The notes under the pieces are model-generated. The model searched no databases, was not told the DNA's origin, and was given only the letters and a program-made list of their open reading frames with translations. A stretch of 50,532 nucleotides of DNA from Actinomycetes bacterium. GTDB taxonomy: Bacteria > Actinomycetota > Actinomycetes > Mycobacteriales > Pseudonocardiaceae. Within the stretch, counting starts at the first letter, position 1. Each line of letters begins with the position of its first letter. Location: assembly GCA_021793175.1 (NCBI GenBank), contig JAJYTH010000012.1, forward strand, positions 1-50,532. Reading direction: 5' to 3'. Below are positions 8,817 to 16,857 of the stretch, one piece after another. The translations under genes and the position numbers were made by a program.

Positions 8817-10130
8817 GTGAACGTGGCATTCGATCGCGCCCCCCACGAGTTCCCGGACAGCCCTCTCGCCGGATCGCCGAAGGAGGGCGACTGGTCACAC
8901 GTACGCTTCATCCACGACCTGTCCCGCCAGCTCACCGGATCGCTGAACGTGCGGCGCACGGTGTTACGTGCGTTGGATTTCGCCGTTCCGCATCTCGGTG
9001 ACTGGATGATGCTGGCGTTCTTCGATGCCGACAACGTCTCGGTGTACTCGCACGAGCGCAGTGGTCGCATTTCGGGCCCGACGTTTCTGGGGCGTCTCGA
9101 TCCCGCTCACGAGCTGGGACGGTTCCGACGGCGAGGCTACACCGAGCGGTACACGGCTCCGCCGGACGACATCGAAGCGGTCCTCGCCGAACTGATCCCC
9201 TCCGATTCGCTGAGGGAGGCGGCCGCGACGCACCGGCCGTCGTCGGCGCTCGCGGTGGCCCTCAACATCGGGGGCGCCACCAACGGTGTGCTCGTAGTGG
9301 TCCGTCACGGTGGCCATGGGTACACGGACAGTGATGTGGTCGCTGCCGAGGAGTTCTCGCGTCGGGTGGCCGCCACTCTCGAATCCGCCAGGCTCTACGA
9401 GGAACGCGGGCAGATGGCGGAGGCGATGGAGGACTCACTTCGCCCGCCGGAGCTGCCCGAATACCCGGGAGTGCGGATGGCGGCACGATATCGGCCCGGC
9501 GAGCAGCGCCTGAGTATCGGCGGCGATTTCTACGACGTACACGGCGATGCCGACGACTTCACCGTCGTGATCGGCGACGTCTGCGGCAAAGGCATCGACG
9601 CCGCCGTCCTCACCGGACTCGCGCGGCAGACGATCAGGACGGCAGCGTTCTTCGACCGATCTCCAGCCGCGGTGCTCAAGGCGTTGAACGAGGTGCTGCG
9701 CGCCCAGCTCGCCCACCGGTTCGTCACGGCGGCGTGTGTGCGGTTCCACCGCCCGGCAGGGCAGGACGCGCTGACGGCGACCATGGCGGTGGCAGGACAC
9801 CCTCCACCTCTGGTGCTGCGCGCCGACGGCGCCTTGGAGGAACCGACGGTCACCGGCACGGTCGCCGGCATCATCTCCGGACTGTCGTTCACCGAGACCG
9901 ACGTGCGGCTCGGCGAAGGCGACACCGTCCTCCTCTACACCGACGGCGTCGACGAGGCCCGCGGCCCCGAGGGGTTCTTCGGCCAGGAACGACTGCGGGT
10001 CCTGTTGCCGGAGTACGCGCGCGTCACCCCCGCCACCCTGTGTGAGGCCGTCGAACAGCGCGTCCTCGAATACCTCGACGGCGCCGCACACGACGACATC
10101 GCTCTCATCGCCGTGCAGAACGGAGGATGA
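8817..10130 (+). CDS. GAF-SpoIIE PP2C-type serine phosphatase
   Basis: A 437-residue soluble phosphatase of the RsbU/SpoIIE class, which dephosphorylates STAS anti-anti-sigma proteins in partner-switching stress circuits. Residues about 20-195 form a GAF-like sensor region. Residues about 215-435 are the PP2C domain: IGGDFYDV, GDVCGKGIDAAVLTGLA, LLYTDGVDEAR and HDDIALIAV carry the metal-binding aspartates. There is no kinase domain, so it must act with a partner elsewhere. The GTG at 8817 follows GAGGAG at 8805-8810. Its stop overlaps the next start (ATGA), so translation is probably coupled to the cobalamin-binding protein, which is the likely source of its signal. Confidence 0.9.
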   Translation: MNVAFDRAPHEFPDSPLAGSPKEGDWSHVRFIHDLSRQLTGSLNVRRTVLRALDFAVPHLGDWMMLAFFDADNVSVYSHERSGRISGPTFLGRLDPAHELGRFRRRGYTERYTAPPDDIEAVLAELIPSDSLREAAATHRPSSALAVALNIGGATNGVLVVVRHGGHGYTDSDVVAAEEFSRRVAATLESARLYEERGQMAEAMEDSLRPPELPEYPGVRMAARYRPGEQRLSIGGDFYDVHGDADDFTVVIGDVCGKGIDAAVLTGLARQTIRTAAFFDRSPAAVLKALNEVLRAQLAHRFVTAACVRFHRPAGQDALTATMAVAGHPPPLVLRADGALEEPTVTGTVAGIISGLSFTETDVRLGEGDTVLLYTDGVDEARGPEGFFGQERLRVLLPEYARVTPATLCEAVEQRVLEYLDGAAHDDIALIAVQNGG

Positions 10131-11230
10131 GTGGAGTGCTCCACGCTTCGGCGGCCGTCCCCGGCGCCAGCGGCGATAGTAACGACAGCGCGGAGGTGCT
10201 CGACGCGTTCGAACGCGAGTTGATCGCGGGCAACACCACCGCGGCCGTGACGGTCGTGCAGCGGGCCCTGGACGCCGGTCTACAGCCGTTGCCGGTGCTG
10301 TGCGAGGTCATCACTCCCGCGCAGCACCGTGTGGGCGAGAAGTGGCACACCGGCCGGTGGTCGATGGTCCAGGAACACGTCGCCACCGGAATCTCGCTCG
10401 CCGCGACCGAAGCGGTGGCGAGAAGGGTTCGGCAACTCCCGGTCACCAAGGGGCACATCATGGTGTGCTGCGCGGAACGAGAACGGCACGCCCTCGCCGC
10501 GCTGGTGGTGAGCACGGGTCTGCGTGCGCACGGGTGGCGGGTCACCTTCCTCGGTGCGGCGATCCCCGCCGAGCGCCTGTTCTCCTACCTGTACCGGACG
10601 GGCCCGGACGCCGTGGCGATCAGTTGTTCCGTGGCCGGTGGACTGCCGAGCACGCGTCGTGGCATCGAATCGGCGACCGCGGTGGGTGTCCCGGTCCTGG
10701 CGGGCGGGGCCGCTTTCGGTTCGGACGAGCTGCGTGCGCGGGCGCTCGGGGCGACGGCGTGGGCCTCGACCCTGCGGGAGGGACTCGACCTCGCGGATCG
10801 GCTGCCCACCACGGTCCACCCGGTGGAGTCGTTGCCGTACGACGTCGTGAGCGAACAACGCATCCTGGACGCGGAACATCACCGGCTCGTGCATCAAGTG
10901 CTGGAGCGCTGGAACCCGGTCGGGACCGGGGCCCGCGACCTCGACGAGATCATGACCGGAGACATCGTGACGGACGCCGATCTGGATCTGGTTGTCCGCG
11001 GCTGTGCTGAACAGCCGCTGCGTGCCCTCGAAGGCGCTTTGTTGACCGGAGACGGTCGGCTGCTGCGCGAGGTCGCCGACTGGATACGTGTCGCGTTGGA
11101 GTCTCGCGCGGTCCCCTCGACAGCGGTGGGAGCACTGCGGGGGGAGCTTCTCTCCGCCGTCGACGACCTGCCCCGCGCGCGTGCACTGCTCGAACAGCAC
11201 TGGCCCGACACTCCCCTTGAGGGCGCTTGA
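10127..11230 (+). CDS. Stand-alone cobalamin-binding sensor protein (CarH-like sensory domains without DNA-binding domain)
   Basis: A 367-residue protein. Residues about 20-100 are the helical B12-binding cap and contain Trp73-x9-Glu83-His84, the W-x9-EH signature of the light-sensing domain of CarH photoreceptors. Residues about 105-235 are the Rossmann-like B12-binding domain; the usual D-x-H-x-x-G histidine loop is Glu119-Arg-His121-Ala-Leu-Ala124, so a base-off/His-on ligand is available. Residues about 240-367 are a helical C-terminal domain I do not recognise. There is no MerR helix-turn-helix, so it is not a CarH repressor. The 4-base overlap with the SpoIIE phosphatase suggests it senses cobalamin or light and controls that enzyme. 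This role is inference. Confidence 0.85.
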   Translation: MSGVLHASAAVPGASGDSNDSAEVLDAFERELIAGNTTAAVTVVQRALDAGLQPLPVLCEVITPAQHRVGEKWHTGRWSMVQEHVATGISLAATEAVARRVRQLPVTKGHIMVCCAERERHALAALVVSTGLRAHGWRVTFLGAAIPAERLFSYLYRTGPDAVAISCSVAGGLPSTRRGIESATAVGVPVLAGGAAFGSDELRARALGATAWASTLREGLDLADRLPTTVHPVESLPYDVVSEQRILDAEHHRLVHQVLERWNPVGTGARDLDEIMTGDIVTDADLDLVVRGCAEQPLRALEGALLTGDGRLLREVADWIRVALESRAVPSTAVGALRGELLSAVDDLPRARALLEQHWPDTPLEGA

Positions 11231-11385
11231 AACACCGAGGTCACCGATCAGCGACCGGTGACGGCCCGTGAGCCTTCGAAGTCCTGTCTCCGTGAGGCCA
11301 TACGAAAACTCACACATCACCGTGTCCGGCCCCACGGTCGTGCCAGGATTGTGCCACCGATACCGCTTGTACCAAGGGAGGATCT

Positions 11386-11646
11386 GTGACAGCCGCACCA
11401 CGGGACGTGGAGCAGTTCTATTCGACCTCCGAGGTGGTGGCGAAACTGCGCCGCCTCGCCGACGCTCTCGAAACCGACAAGCCGTTCCGCATCCAGATCG
11501 CGGGTGAGCGTATCCGCGTTCCCGCGCGGGCCAAGTTCTCGATCGAACACGAGCGCGGCGACGGTGAGGAGGAGATCGAGTTCCAGCTGAAGTGGACGCT
11601 GGACGGCAGCGCCTCCGGCTCCGAGGACGACAAGTTGGTGGTCTGA
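11386..11646 (+). CDS. amphi-Trp domain small protein
   Basis: An 86-residue protein of the amphi-Trp family: N-terminal helix FYSTSEVVAKLRRLADALE, then strands RIQIAGERIRVP and a conserved acidic stretch leading into EIEFQLKW, the position that gives the family its name. Function is unknown; family members are small, cytoplasmic and widespread in actinobacteria and archaea. The GTG at 11386 follows AAGGGAGGA. It sits alone between the B12 protein and the MBL-rhodanese gene. Confidence 0.75.
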   Translation: MTAAPRDVEQFYSTSEVVAKLRRLADALETDKPFRIQIAGERIRVPARAKFSIEHERGDGEEEIEFQLKWTLDGSASGSEDDKLVV

Positions 11647-11727
11647 TCGGTCGGCCCTTCCGGTTACTTCCCGGTCGGGGCGGGTATTCGACGAACCCAC
11701 CACGGCACCGGCACGGGAGGGCCGATC

Positions 11728-13086
11728 ATGCATGTCGAGGTCGTTCGCACCGACGCGCTGGGGGACCGCAGCTATCTGGTCCACGACGGCACCGTCGGCG
11801 TGGTGATTGACCCGCAGCGAGACTTCGACCGGATCGAGAATCTGGCGCGGGAGCGGGGTGTCCGCATCTCCCACGTCGCCGAGACACACCTGCACAACGA
11901 CTACGTCACCGGAGGTCCCGAGCTCGCCCGGCGACACGGTGCCGTCCATCTCGTGGGGGATACCGAAGGGCTCGACTACGAGGCGACCCGGCTGGGCTCG
12001 GGTGATCGGCTCGACATCGGAGCACTGTCACTGACGGCCGTGGCCACGCCCGGCCACACCGACAATCACCTGGCCTATGTGGTCGACCACGACGGCGAAC
12101 AGGCCGTGTTCTCGGGTGGCAGCCTACTGTACGGGTCCGTGGGACGCCCCGACCTCGTCGACCCCGCACGAACCACCGAACTCGCCAAAGCCCAGTACCG
12201 GTCGGCACGGCGGATCGCGGAACACGTCTCGGACGACGCGGTGCTCTACCCGACGCACGGGTTCGGCAGCTTCTGCTCCTCCGGCCCCGCCACGACGGCC
12301 GAGAGTTCCACGATCGGAGAGCAGCGTCGCACCAACCACGCTCTCACCGACACCGACGAGGACCACTTCGTCGAGCGACTGTTGGCGAATCTCACCGAGT
12401 ACCCGTCCTACTACGCGCACATGGCCCCGTTGAATCGGGCCGGGCCGAACGCGCCGAGTCTGGAGGTTCCGGAGCCGCTGGACCTCGAAGCCCTGCGGCG
12501 TCGGCTCGCCGACGGTGAGTGGGTGGTGGATCTGCGGGACCGCGTCGCCTTCGCCACCAAGCACCTGGAAGGCACGGTGAGTTTCGAGTACGGCGACGGT
12601 ATGCGTTTCACGACCTTCCTCGGGTGGACGTTGCCGTGGCTCGACCCCGTGACCCTCGTCGGTTCGGAGGAGGAGGTGCGGGCGGCGATCCGGGACCTGT
12701 CCCGCATCGGCATCGACGATCCGGACGTCGCTCTGGGTGACCCGGCGGGGCCGTTTGCGGACCGGCTGCCCACTTCGTCGTACCCGAGCGTGGGCTGGGC
12801 CGACCTGGTGGCCGAGTTCGAACGGGGCGCGCCGGCGGTATTGGACGTGCGCCGTATCGACGAGTACGAGGGCGGACATATCGAGGGCGCGCTCAACATC
12901 CCGTTGCACGAACTATTCACCCGTATCAACGAGATGGACGACGACCGTATCTGGGTCCACTGCGCATCGGGCTATCGGGCGTCGACGGCCGCAAGCCTTC
13001 TCGATCGCGCGGGCTACGACGTCGTGCACATCGACGACGACTTCGCCGACGCCGCCGAGGCCGGAGTCCCCTTGCACAGAAGGTGA
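11728..13086 (+). CDS. MBL-fold hydrolase (persulfide dioxygenase-like) fused to two rhodanese domains
   Basis: A 452-residue fusion. Residues about 1-240 are a metallo-beta-lactamase fold of the ETHE1/glyoxalase II branch: ETHLHNDYVTGG (metal-binding HxHxDY in place of HxHxDH), TPGHTDNHLAY, SGGSLLYGSVGRPDL and LYPTHGFGSFC. This pattern is typical of glutathione- or mycothiol-persulfide dioxygenases in sulfide detoxification. Residues about 255-345 are a first rhodanese domain without a catalytic Cys. Residues about 365-452 are a second rhodanese with active loop CASGYRAST, so only this one should transfer sulfur. The ATG at 11728 has GGGAGGG upstream. Confidence 0.88.
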   Translation: MHVEVVRTDALGDRSYLVHDGTVGVVIDPQRDFDRIENLARERGVRISHVAETHLHNDYVTGGPELARRHGAVHLVGDTEGLDYEATRLGSGDRLDIGALSLTAVATPGHTDNHLAYVVDHDGEQAVFSGGSLLYGSVGRPDLVDPARTTELAKAQYRSARRIAEHVSDDAVLYPTHGFGSFCSSGPATTAESSTIGEQRRTNHALTDTDEDHFVERLLANLTEYPSYYAHMAPLNRAGPNAPSLEVPEPLDLEALRRRLADGEWVVDLRDRVAFATKHLEGTVSFEYGDGMRFTTFLGWTLPWLDPVTLVGSEEEVRAAIRDLSRIGIDDPDVALGDPAGPFADRLPTSSYPSVGWADLVAEFERGAPAVLDVRRIDEYEGGHIEGALNIPLHELFTRINEMDDDRIWVHCASGYRASTAASLLDRAGYDVVHIDDDFADAAEAGVPLHRR

Positions 13087-13099
13087 CCGGTTCGGACCA

Positions 13100-13762
13100 C
13101 TACTTCCAGGCCGTGCGCACCTCGGCGACACGGAGGGTCTCCGCACCCTCGGCCAAATGGTGGACCGTCCAGACCGGCTTCTCCTCGTCGGGGCTGCCGT
13201 AGAGGGTGCCGTCGTCACAGTCGTAGCTCAACGGTAGGTTCTCGCGGATCTCCTCGACCCCGAACACCTTCGTGCAGCGCGTGCCGTCCCCCAGTTCGAG
13301 GAACCAGTGCGGATCGAACGGGGCCGGTTCCCGTGGCCACACGCCGTTGTCCGTGACCACGTGTACTTTGGTCAGCTCGGTCTGCGCGGGATCGTCGAAG
13401 CACAGCGCGACGGTGTCGACCTCGCGCGGCTCCTCCCCCGGCTTCTCCAGAGCGGGGACGTCGACGGGATCCGCGGGAACGAAGCACGGATCCAGCACCA
13501 CGGACGTCTCACTGGTGAAGCAGCGGCGGGCCAGCTGGTTCTCGGGACTGAGGACGGAGGGTTCGCACCGCGCGGAGACTTCGTCGATCACCCGCAGCCC
13601 CGCTGCGGGTTCCGCGCCTTCGGAGAAGGGGACGAGGTCTGTGACGCGGGTTTCCTCCACCGGAGGCATCGAGACGGGTTCGGCGGAATCGCAACCGGAC
13701 AGCAGCGACACCCCTAGGACCAGTCCGATCCCGAGCTTCGGCACTGCCCTGTTCCGGTGCAA
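13100..13762 (-). CDS. Putative secreted lipoprotein of unknown function
   Basis: About 220 residues. The signal peptide (RNRAVPKLGIGLVLGVSLLSGC) ends in lipobox LLSGC, predicting a lipid-anchored outer-face protein. The mature part has six or more cysteines, suggesting disulfides, and no domain I recognise. I chose the TTG at 13762 because GAGGAAGGGG lies eight bases upstream; an in-frame ATG at 13810 lacks a ribosome site and would add 16 polar residues before the signal peptide. It is convergent with the MBL-rhodanese gene (14-base gap) and divergent from the amidohydrolase (94-base gap). Confidence 0.75.
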   Translation of the reverse strand: MHRNRAVPKLGIGLVLGVSLLSGCDSAEPVSMPPVEETRVTDLVPFSEGAEPAAGLRVIDEVSARCEPSVLSPENQLARRCFTSETSVVLDPCFVPADPVDVPALEKPGEEPREVDTVALCFDDPAQTELTKVHVVTDNGVWPREPAPFDPHWFLELGDGTRCTKVFGVEEIRENLPLSYDCDDGTLYGSPDEEKPVWTVHHLAEGAETLRVAEVRTAWK

Positions 13763-13856
13763 AGCCGCTGCCCCTTCCTCGTTTCTCCGGGTACCGTCTG
13801 AGCGTGCCATGAGCGTAATCGGCCCGCCTTGTGCCGCGACCCTAGGGAGGAACCGC

Positions 13857-15482
13857 GTGCTCGACCTGCTGCTGCGTGACGTGCGTGCCCTGACCATGCG
13901 CGAAGACCGGCCCCGGGCCCACACCGTCGGGGTGTTGGGCGGCCGAATCGTCGGTGTGGACGACGAAGTCGAAGGTGCTTCCGCCCGCAAGGTGGTCGAC
14001 GGGGGTGGGGCGGTGCTCACGCCGGGTTTCACCGACGCGCACAACCACATGGTGTGGTACGGCTTGTCGCTGGCCGAGATGGATCTGTCCACGTGCCGCA
14101 CCCTCGACGAGGTGTACGACGCGGTGGCCGCACGCGCGGCGCAACTGCCGTCCGACGCGTGGGTGATTGGGTCGCAATACGACGACTTCGTGCTCGGAGG
14201 ACATCCGGATCGCGCCGCGTTGGACCGCGTGGGTGGGGGGCGTCCGGTGTGGTTGAAGCACCGCTCGGCGCACATGTGTGTGGCCAGCAGCGCCATCCTC
14301 GACAAGGCGGGGATCCTGGACGGTTCGGCCACCGTGCCGGAAGGCGGCGTCGTCGAACGGGACTCCTCGGGCGAGCCCACGGGCCTGCTCGCCGAGCAGG
14401 CGCAGCAGCTGGTGGACGCACTCGTGAAACCGTACCCGGTGGAGGAACTCGTCGAGGCCATCGCTCGCGCGTCCAAGGTGTACGCCTCCGAGGGACTGAC
14501 CCACGTCACCGAAGCGGGTGTCGCCGGAGGCTGGATCGGACACAGCCCGGCCGAGGTCGCCGCCTACCAACTCGCGCGGCAGCGCAGCGCGTTGAACGTG
14601 CGTGTGGAACTGATGCCCGCGGCCGAGACACTGCACCCGCTCGCCGACGACCTCGTGGGGCTCGATCTCGGCATGCGTAGCGGTTTCGGTGACGACTTCC
14701 TGCGCATCGGCCCGATGAAGATCTTCACCGACGGGGCGTTGAGCAGTAAGACGGCAGCGGTCACGCAGCCGTTCGAGGGCGACGGTGGGCTCGGCGTGCT
14801 GGGAGACGATCCCGAGGTGCTGCGCAACCGCATCCTCGACGCGCACCGCAGTGGTTGGCGTGTCGCGGCGCACGCCATCGGCGACCGGGCCATCGACCTC
14901 ACGTTGGAGGCGTTCGAGCAGGCACAGCGGGAGTTCCCCCGCCCCGGCGTGCGGCACCGCATCGAACACGCGGCCATGGTGCGTCCCGACCAGTTGTCCC
15001 GGTTGGCCGCGCTCGGCGTCGTCCCAGTACCGCAGGCACGGTTCCTGTACGAGATCGGTGACACCATGCGTACGTCTCTCGGTGAGGCGAGACTGCCGTG
15101 GTTGTACCGGCACAGGTCGTTCCTCGACGCCGGGCTGCGCGTGCCCGCCAGCTCCGACCGGCCGTGTGTGGGGACCGGTGCGCCGTTGGCGGGGATGCGG
15201 AACATGGTCGAGCGCGCCACCAGCGGTGGAGTGGTGCTCGCCGAGGACGAGCGGGTGGACGCGATGGAAGCGTTGCGCGCCTACACCACGCACGCTGCTT
15301 ACGCCGCGTGTCAGGAGGACCGGCGTGGACGCATCGAGGCGGGAATGCAGGCCGACCTCGTGCTGCTCGGCGACGATCCGACGGCCGTCTCGACCTCGGC
15401 CATCGACAAGATCCCTGTGCTGACGACGTTCGTCGCGGGCGAGGCCGTGTACGGCGGTGAATCCCTGACCTACGTCGGTTGA
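13857..15482 (+). CDS. YtcJ-like amidohydrolase (amidohydrolase family 3)
   Basis: A 541-residue metal-dependent amidohydrolase. Visible motifs are FTDAHNHMVWYG (first metal-binding HxH), HAIGDRAIDL and RIEHAAMV (later metal-ligand histidines), and SSDRPC near the C-terminus where the catalytic Asp sits. YtcJ-like enzymes deacylate or open cyclic amides; the substrate is not predictable. The GTG at 13857, eight bases after GGGAGGA, gives VLDLLLRDVRALTM, the expected first beta-strand. The frame is open far upstream (13272), but that part is antisense to the lipoprotein. Confidence 0.88.
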   Translation: MLDLLLRDVRALTMREDRPRAHTVGVLGGRIVGVDDEVEGASARKVVDGGGAVLTPGFTDAHNHMVWYGLSLAEMDLSTCRTLDEVYDAVAARAAQLPSDAWVIGSQYDDFVLGGHPDRAALDRVGGGRPVWLKHRSAHMCVASSAILDKAGILDGSATVPEGGVVERDSSGEPTGLLAEQAQQLVDALVKPYPVEELVEAIARASKVYASEGLTHVTEAGVAGGWIGHSPAEVAAYQLARQRSALNVRVELMPAAETLHPLADDLVGLDLGMRSGFGDDFLRIGPMKIFTDGALSSKTAAVTQPFEGDGGLGVLGDDPEVLRNRILDAHRSGWRVAAHAIGDRAIDLTLEAFEQAQREFPRPGVRHRIEHAAMVRPDQLSRLAALGVVPVPQARFLYEIGDTMRTSLGEARLPWLYRHRSFLDAGLRVPASSDRPCVGTGAPLAGMRNMVERATSGGVVLAEDERVDAMEALRAYTTHAAYAACQEDRRGRIEAGMQADLVLLGDDPTAVSTSAIDKIPVLTTFVAGEAVYGGESLTYVG

Positions 15483-15502
15483 GGGACACGCCGCCCGTGG
15501 AT

Positions 15503-15550
15503 CGGTTACGCAGGTCACAGGAACGGTTGCGTACGGTTGCGCCACGTGGC
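15503..15550. promoter_or_regulatory. Repeated CGGTTRCG motif and G-box palindrome upstream of the SIS gene
   Basis: Three CGGTTRCG words occur at about 15503-15510, 15524-15531 and 15534-15541; the last two sit in a 10-base tandem repeat (ACGGTTGCGT/ACGGTTGCGC). GCCACGTGGC at 15541-15550 is a perfect palindrome. Together they look like a regulator-binding region in the 142-base gap before the SIS gene. Confidence 0.35.
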
Positions 15551-15624
15551 GGACGGCGATGAGATGGCGGCAGTGCCGCCGACATTGCCGGCGCTGATGA
15601 CGAATGTGAAGGAGAGCGTGCCGA

Positions 15625-16335
15625 ATGCGTGACCGTGTCCGTAAGCTGCTCGACACAATCGATTCCCAGCAGGAGGAGTTGCGCAGGGCCGCCGATCTGG
15701 TGCTCGACGCGATCGACGGCGGTGGCATCGTCCACGCGGCGGGAGCAGGACACTCCCTGGCGATGGTGTGTGAGACGTTCTACCGTGCGGGCGGGCTCGC
15801 CGCGGTCAGACCGTTGTGGGACAACGAGGTGCTGCCGCTGTCGGGGGCGCTGCGCAGTTCGGCCGCGGAACGGGTGCCGGATCGTGGCCGTGCGTTGGTC
15901 GAGAGCGCCGACGTGCGTCACGGTGACGTCGTGGTGGTGTTCTCCACCAGCGGTCGCAACCCCTATCCTGTGGAGATCGCGCAGGAGGCGTTGGCTCGGG
16001 AAGTTCCGGTCATCGCCGTCACCTCGCCGGCGGCTTCCGCCGCGGCGACAGACCGCAGCGGCACGAGCCTGGCCGAACACGCCACCGTCGTGCTCGACAC
16101 GCACGTCCCGCCCGGCGACGTCGTACACCCCGCGCAGGCGCCCCGCACCTCGGCGGTCTCCACGATCACCGGTGCGTACGTGTGGTCGGCGTTGCTGGCG
16201 GAACTGGACGGCCTGGCCGAGGAACGCGGCATCGAACTGCCGGTGTGGACCAGCGCCAACGTTCCCGGTGGCGACGAGCGCAATGTCGAACTCGTGGCCC
16301 GCTACAGCGACCGGATTCCCGAGCTCTCGTACTGA
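15625..16335 (+). CDS. SIS-domain sugar-phosphate-binding protein (UPF0309-like)
   Basis: A 236-residue protein with one SIS (sugar isomerase) domain. Phosphosugar-binding signatures are VHAAGAGHSLAMVCE and VVVFSTSGRNPYPVEIA, the second being the usual SxSG phosphate loop (here STSG). The long N-terminal helix resembles phosphoheptose isomerase and UPF0309 proteins. The substrate is unknown. The ATG at 15625 has GAAGGAGAG upstream. The gene is monocistronic here: a preceding amidohydrolase on the same strand is 142 bases away and the next gene is convergent. Confidence 0.82.
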   Translation: MRDRVRKLLDTIDSQQEELRRAADLVLDAIDGGGIVHAAGAGHSLAMVCETFYRAGGLAAVRPLWDNEVLPLSGALRSSAAERVPDRGRALVESADVRHGDVVVVFSTSGRNPYPVEIAQEALAREVPVIAVTSPAASAAATDRSGTSLAEHATVVLDTHVPPGDVVHPAQAPRTSAVSTITGAYVWSALLAELDGLAEERGIELPVWTSANVPGGDERNVELVARYSDRIPELSY

Positions 16336-16539
16336 CCGGTGTGCGAACCCCGGGTTCTGCGATGCCGTGGAGATGCCGTGGACATTGATGATGTGGCCCG
16401 TGGTGAACAGGCACGGTGACTCGCGAAGGCTCGGTCCACCGGCGAACCGGTGCCGGGCGTCGCGACGGTCGGGATCGGCTGCATCGGGGAATGAGAGAGC
16501 AGCCGGTCCTGCCGACGGGGCTGCGCATTCAGCCGTGAA

Positions 16540-16857
16540 TCAGGGCTTCAAATCCGCCACAACGCCTATACCCGTCATCTCCAGGACCCGACGGGTGGGC
16601 GAGCCGACCGGTGCGACCATCGTGCACTCGGTCTGCAACAGTCGAAGACGTTCGGTGAGCGCGAACAGGACCCTCAACCCCGCACTGTCTATATAGGACA
16701 GTCCAGTGAGGTCGATGGTCACCGCGACGAGATGATTGCTGATCGAGGCGAACATCTTCTCTCTCACCTCGTCGCTGTTCGCCAGATCGATCTCACCGGT
16801 GAGTCGGATTTCGATGGTGCTGCCCTGCGAATGGACATCGACGCCGGCTGCGGTCAT
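16540..16857 (-). CDS. STAS-domain anti-anti-sigma factor antagonist
   Basis: A 105-residue single STAS domain. The phosphorylation site region LTGLSYIDSAGLRVLF contains the canonical DSAGL serine that partner-switching kinases modify. In its unphosphorylated form such a protein sequesters an anti-sigma kinase and frees a sigma factor. Its ATG at 16857 overlaps the stop of the GAF-phosphatase-kinase gene by four bases (ATGA), so the pair is translationally coupled and it is almost certainly the substrate of that protein. Confidence 0.92.
   Translation of the reverse strand: MTAAGVDVHSQGSTIEIRLTGEIDLANSDEVREKMFASISNHLVAVTIDLTGLSYIDSAGLRVLFALTERLRLLQTECTMVAPVGSPTRRVLEMTGIGVVADLKP

Noticed and set aside
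13842..15728. 628-residue minus-strand frame
   Set aside because: Antisense to the amidohydrolase; the sense strand has clear family motifs and a ribosome site.
16437..16452. CACCGG-CGAA-CCGGTG hairpin as a terminator of the SIS gene
   Set aside because: The stem is only six pairs with no T run; it may be chance in this GC range.
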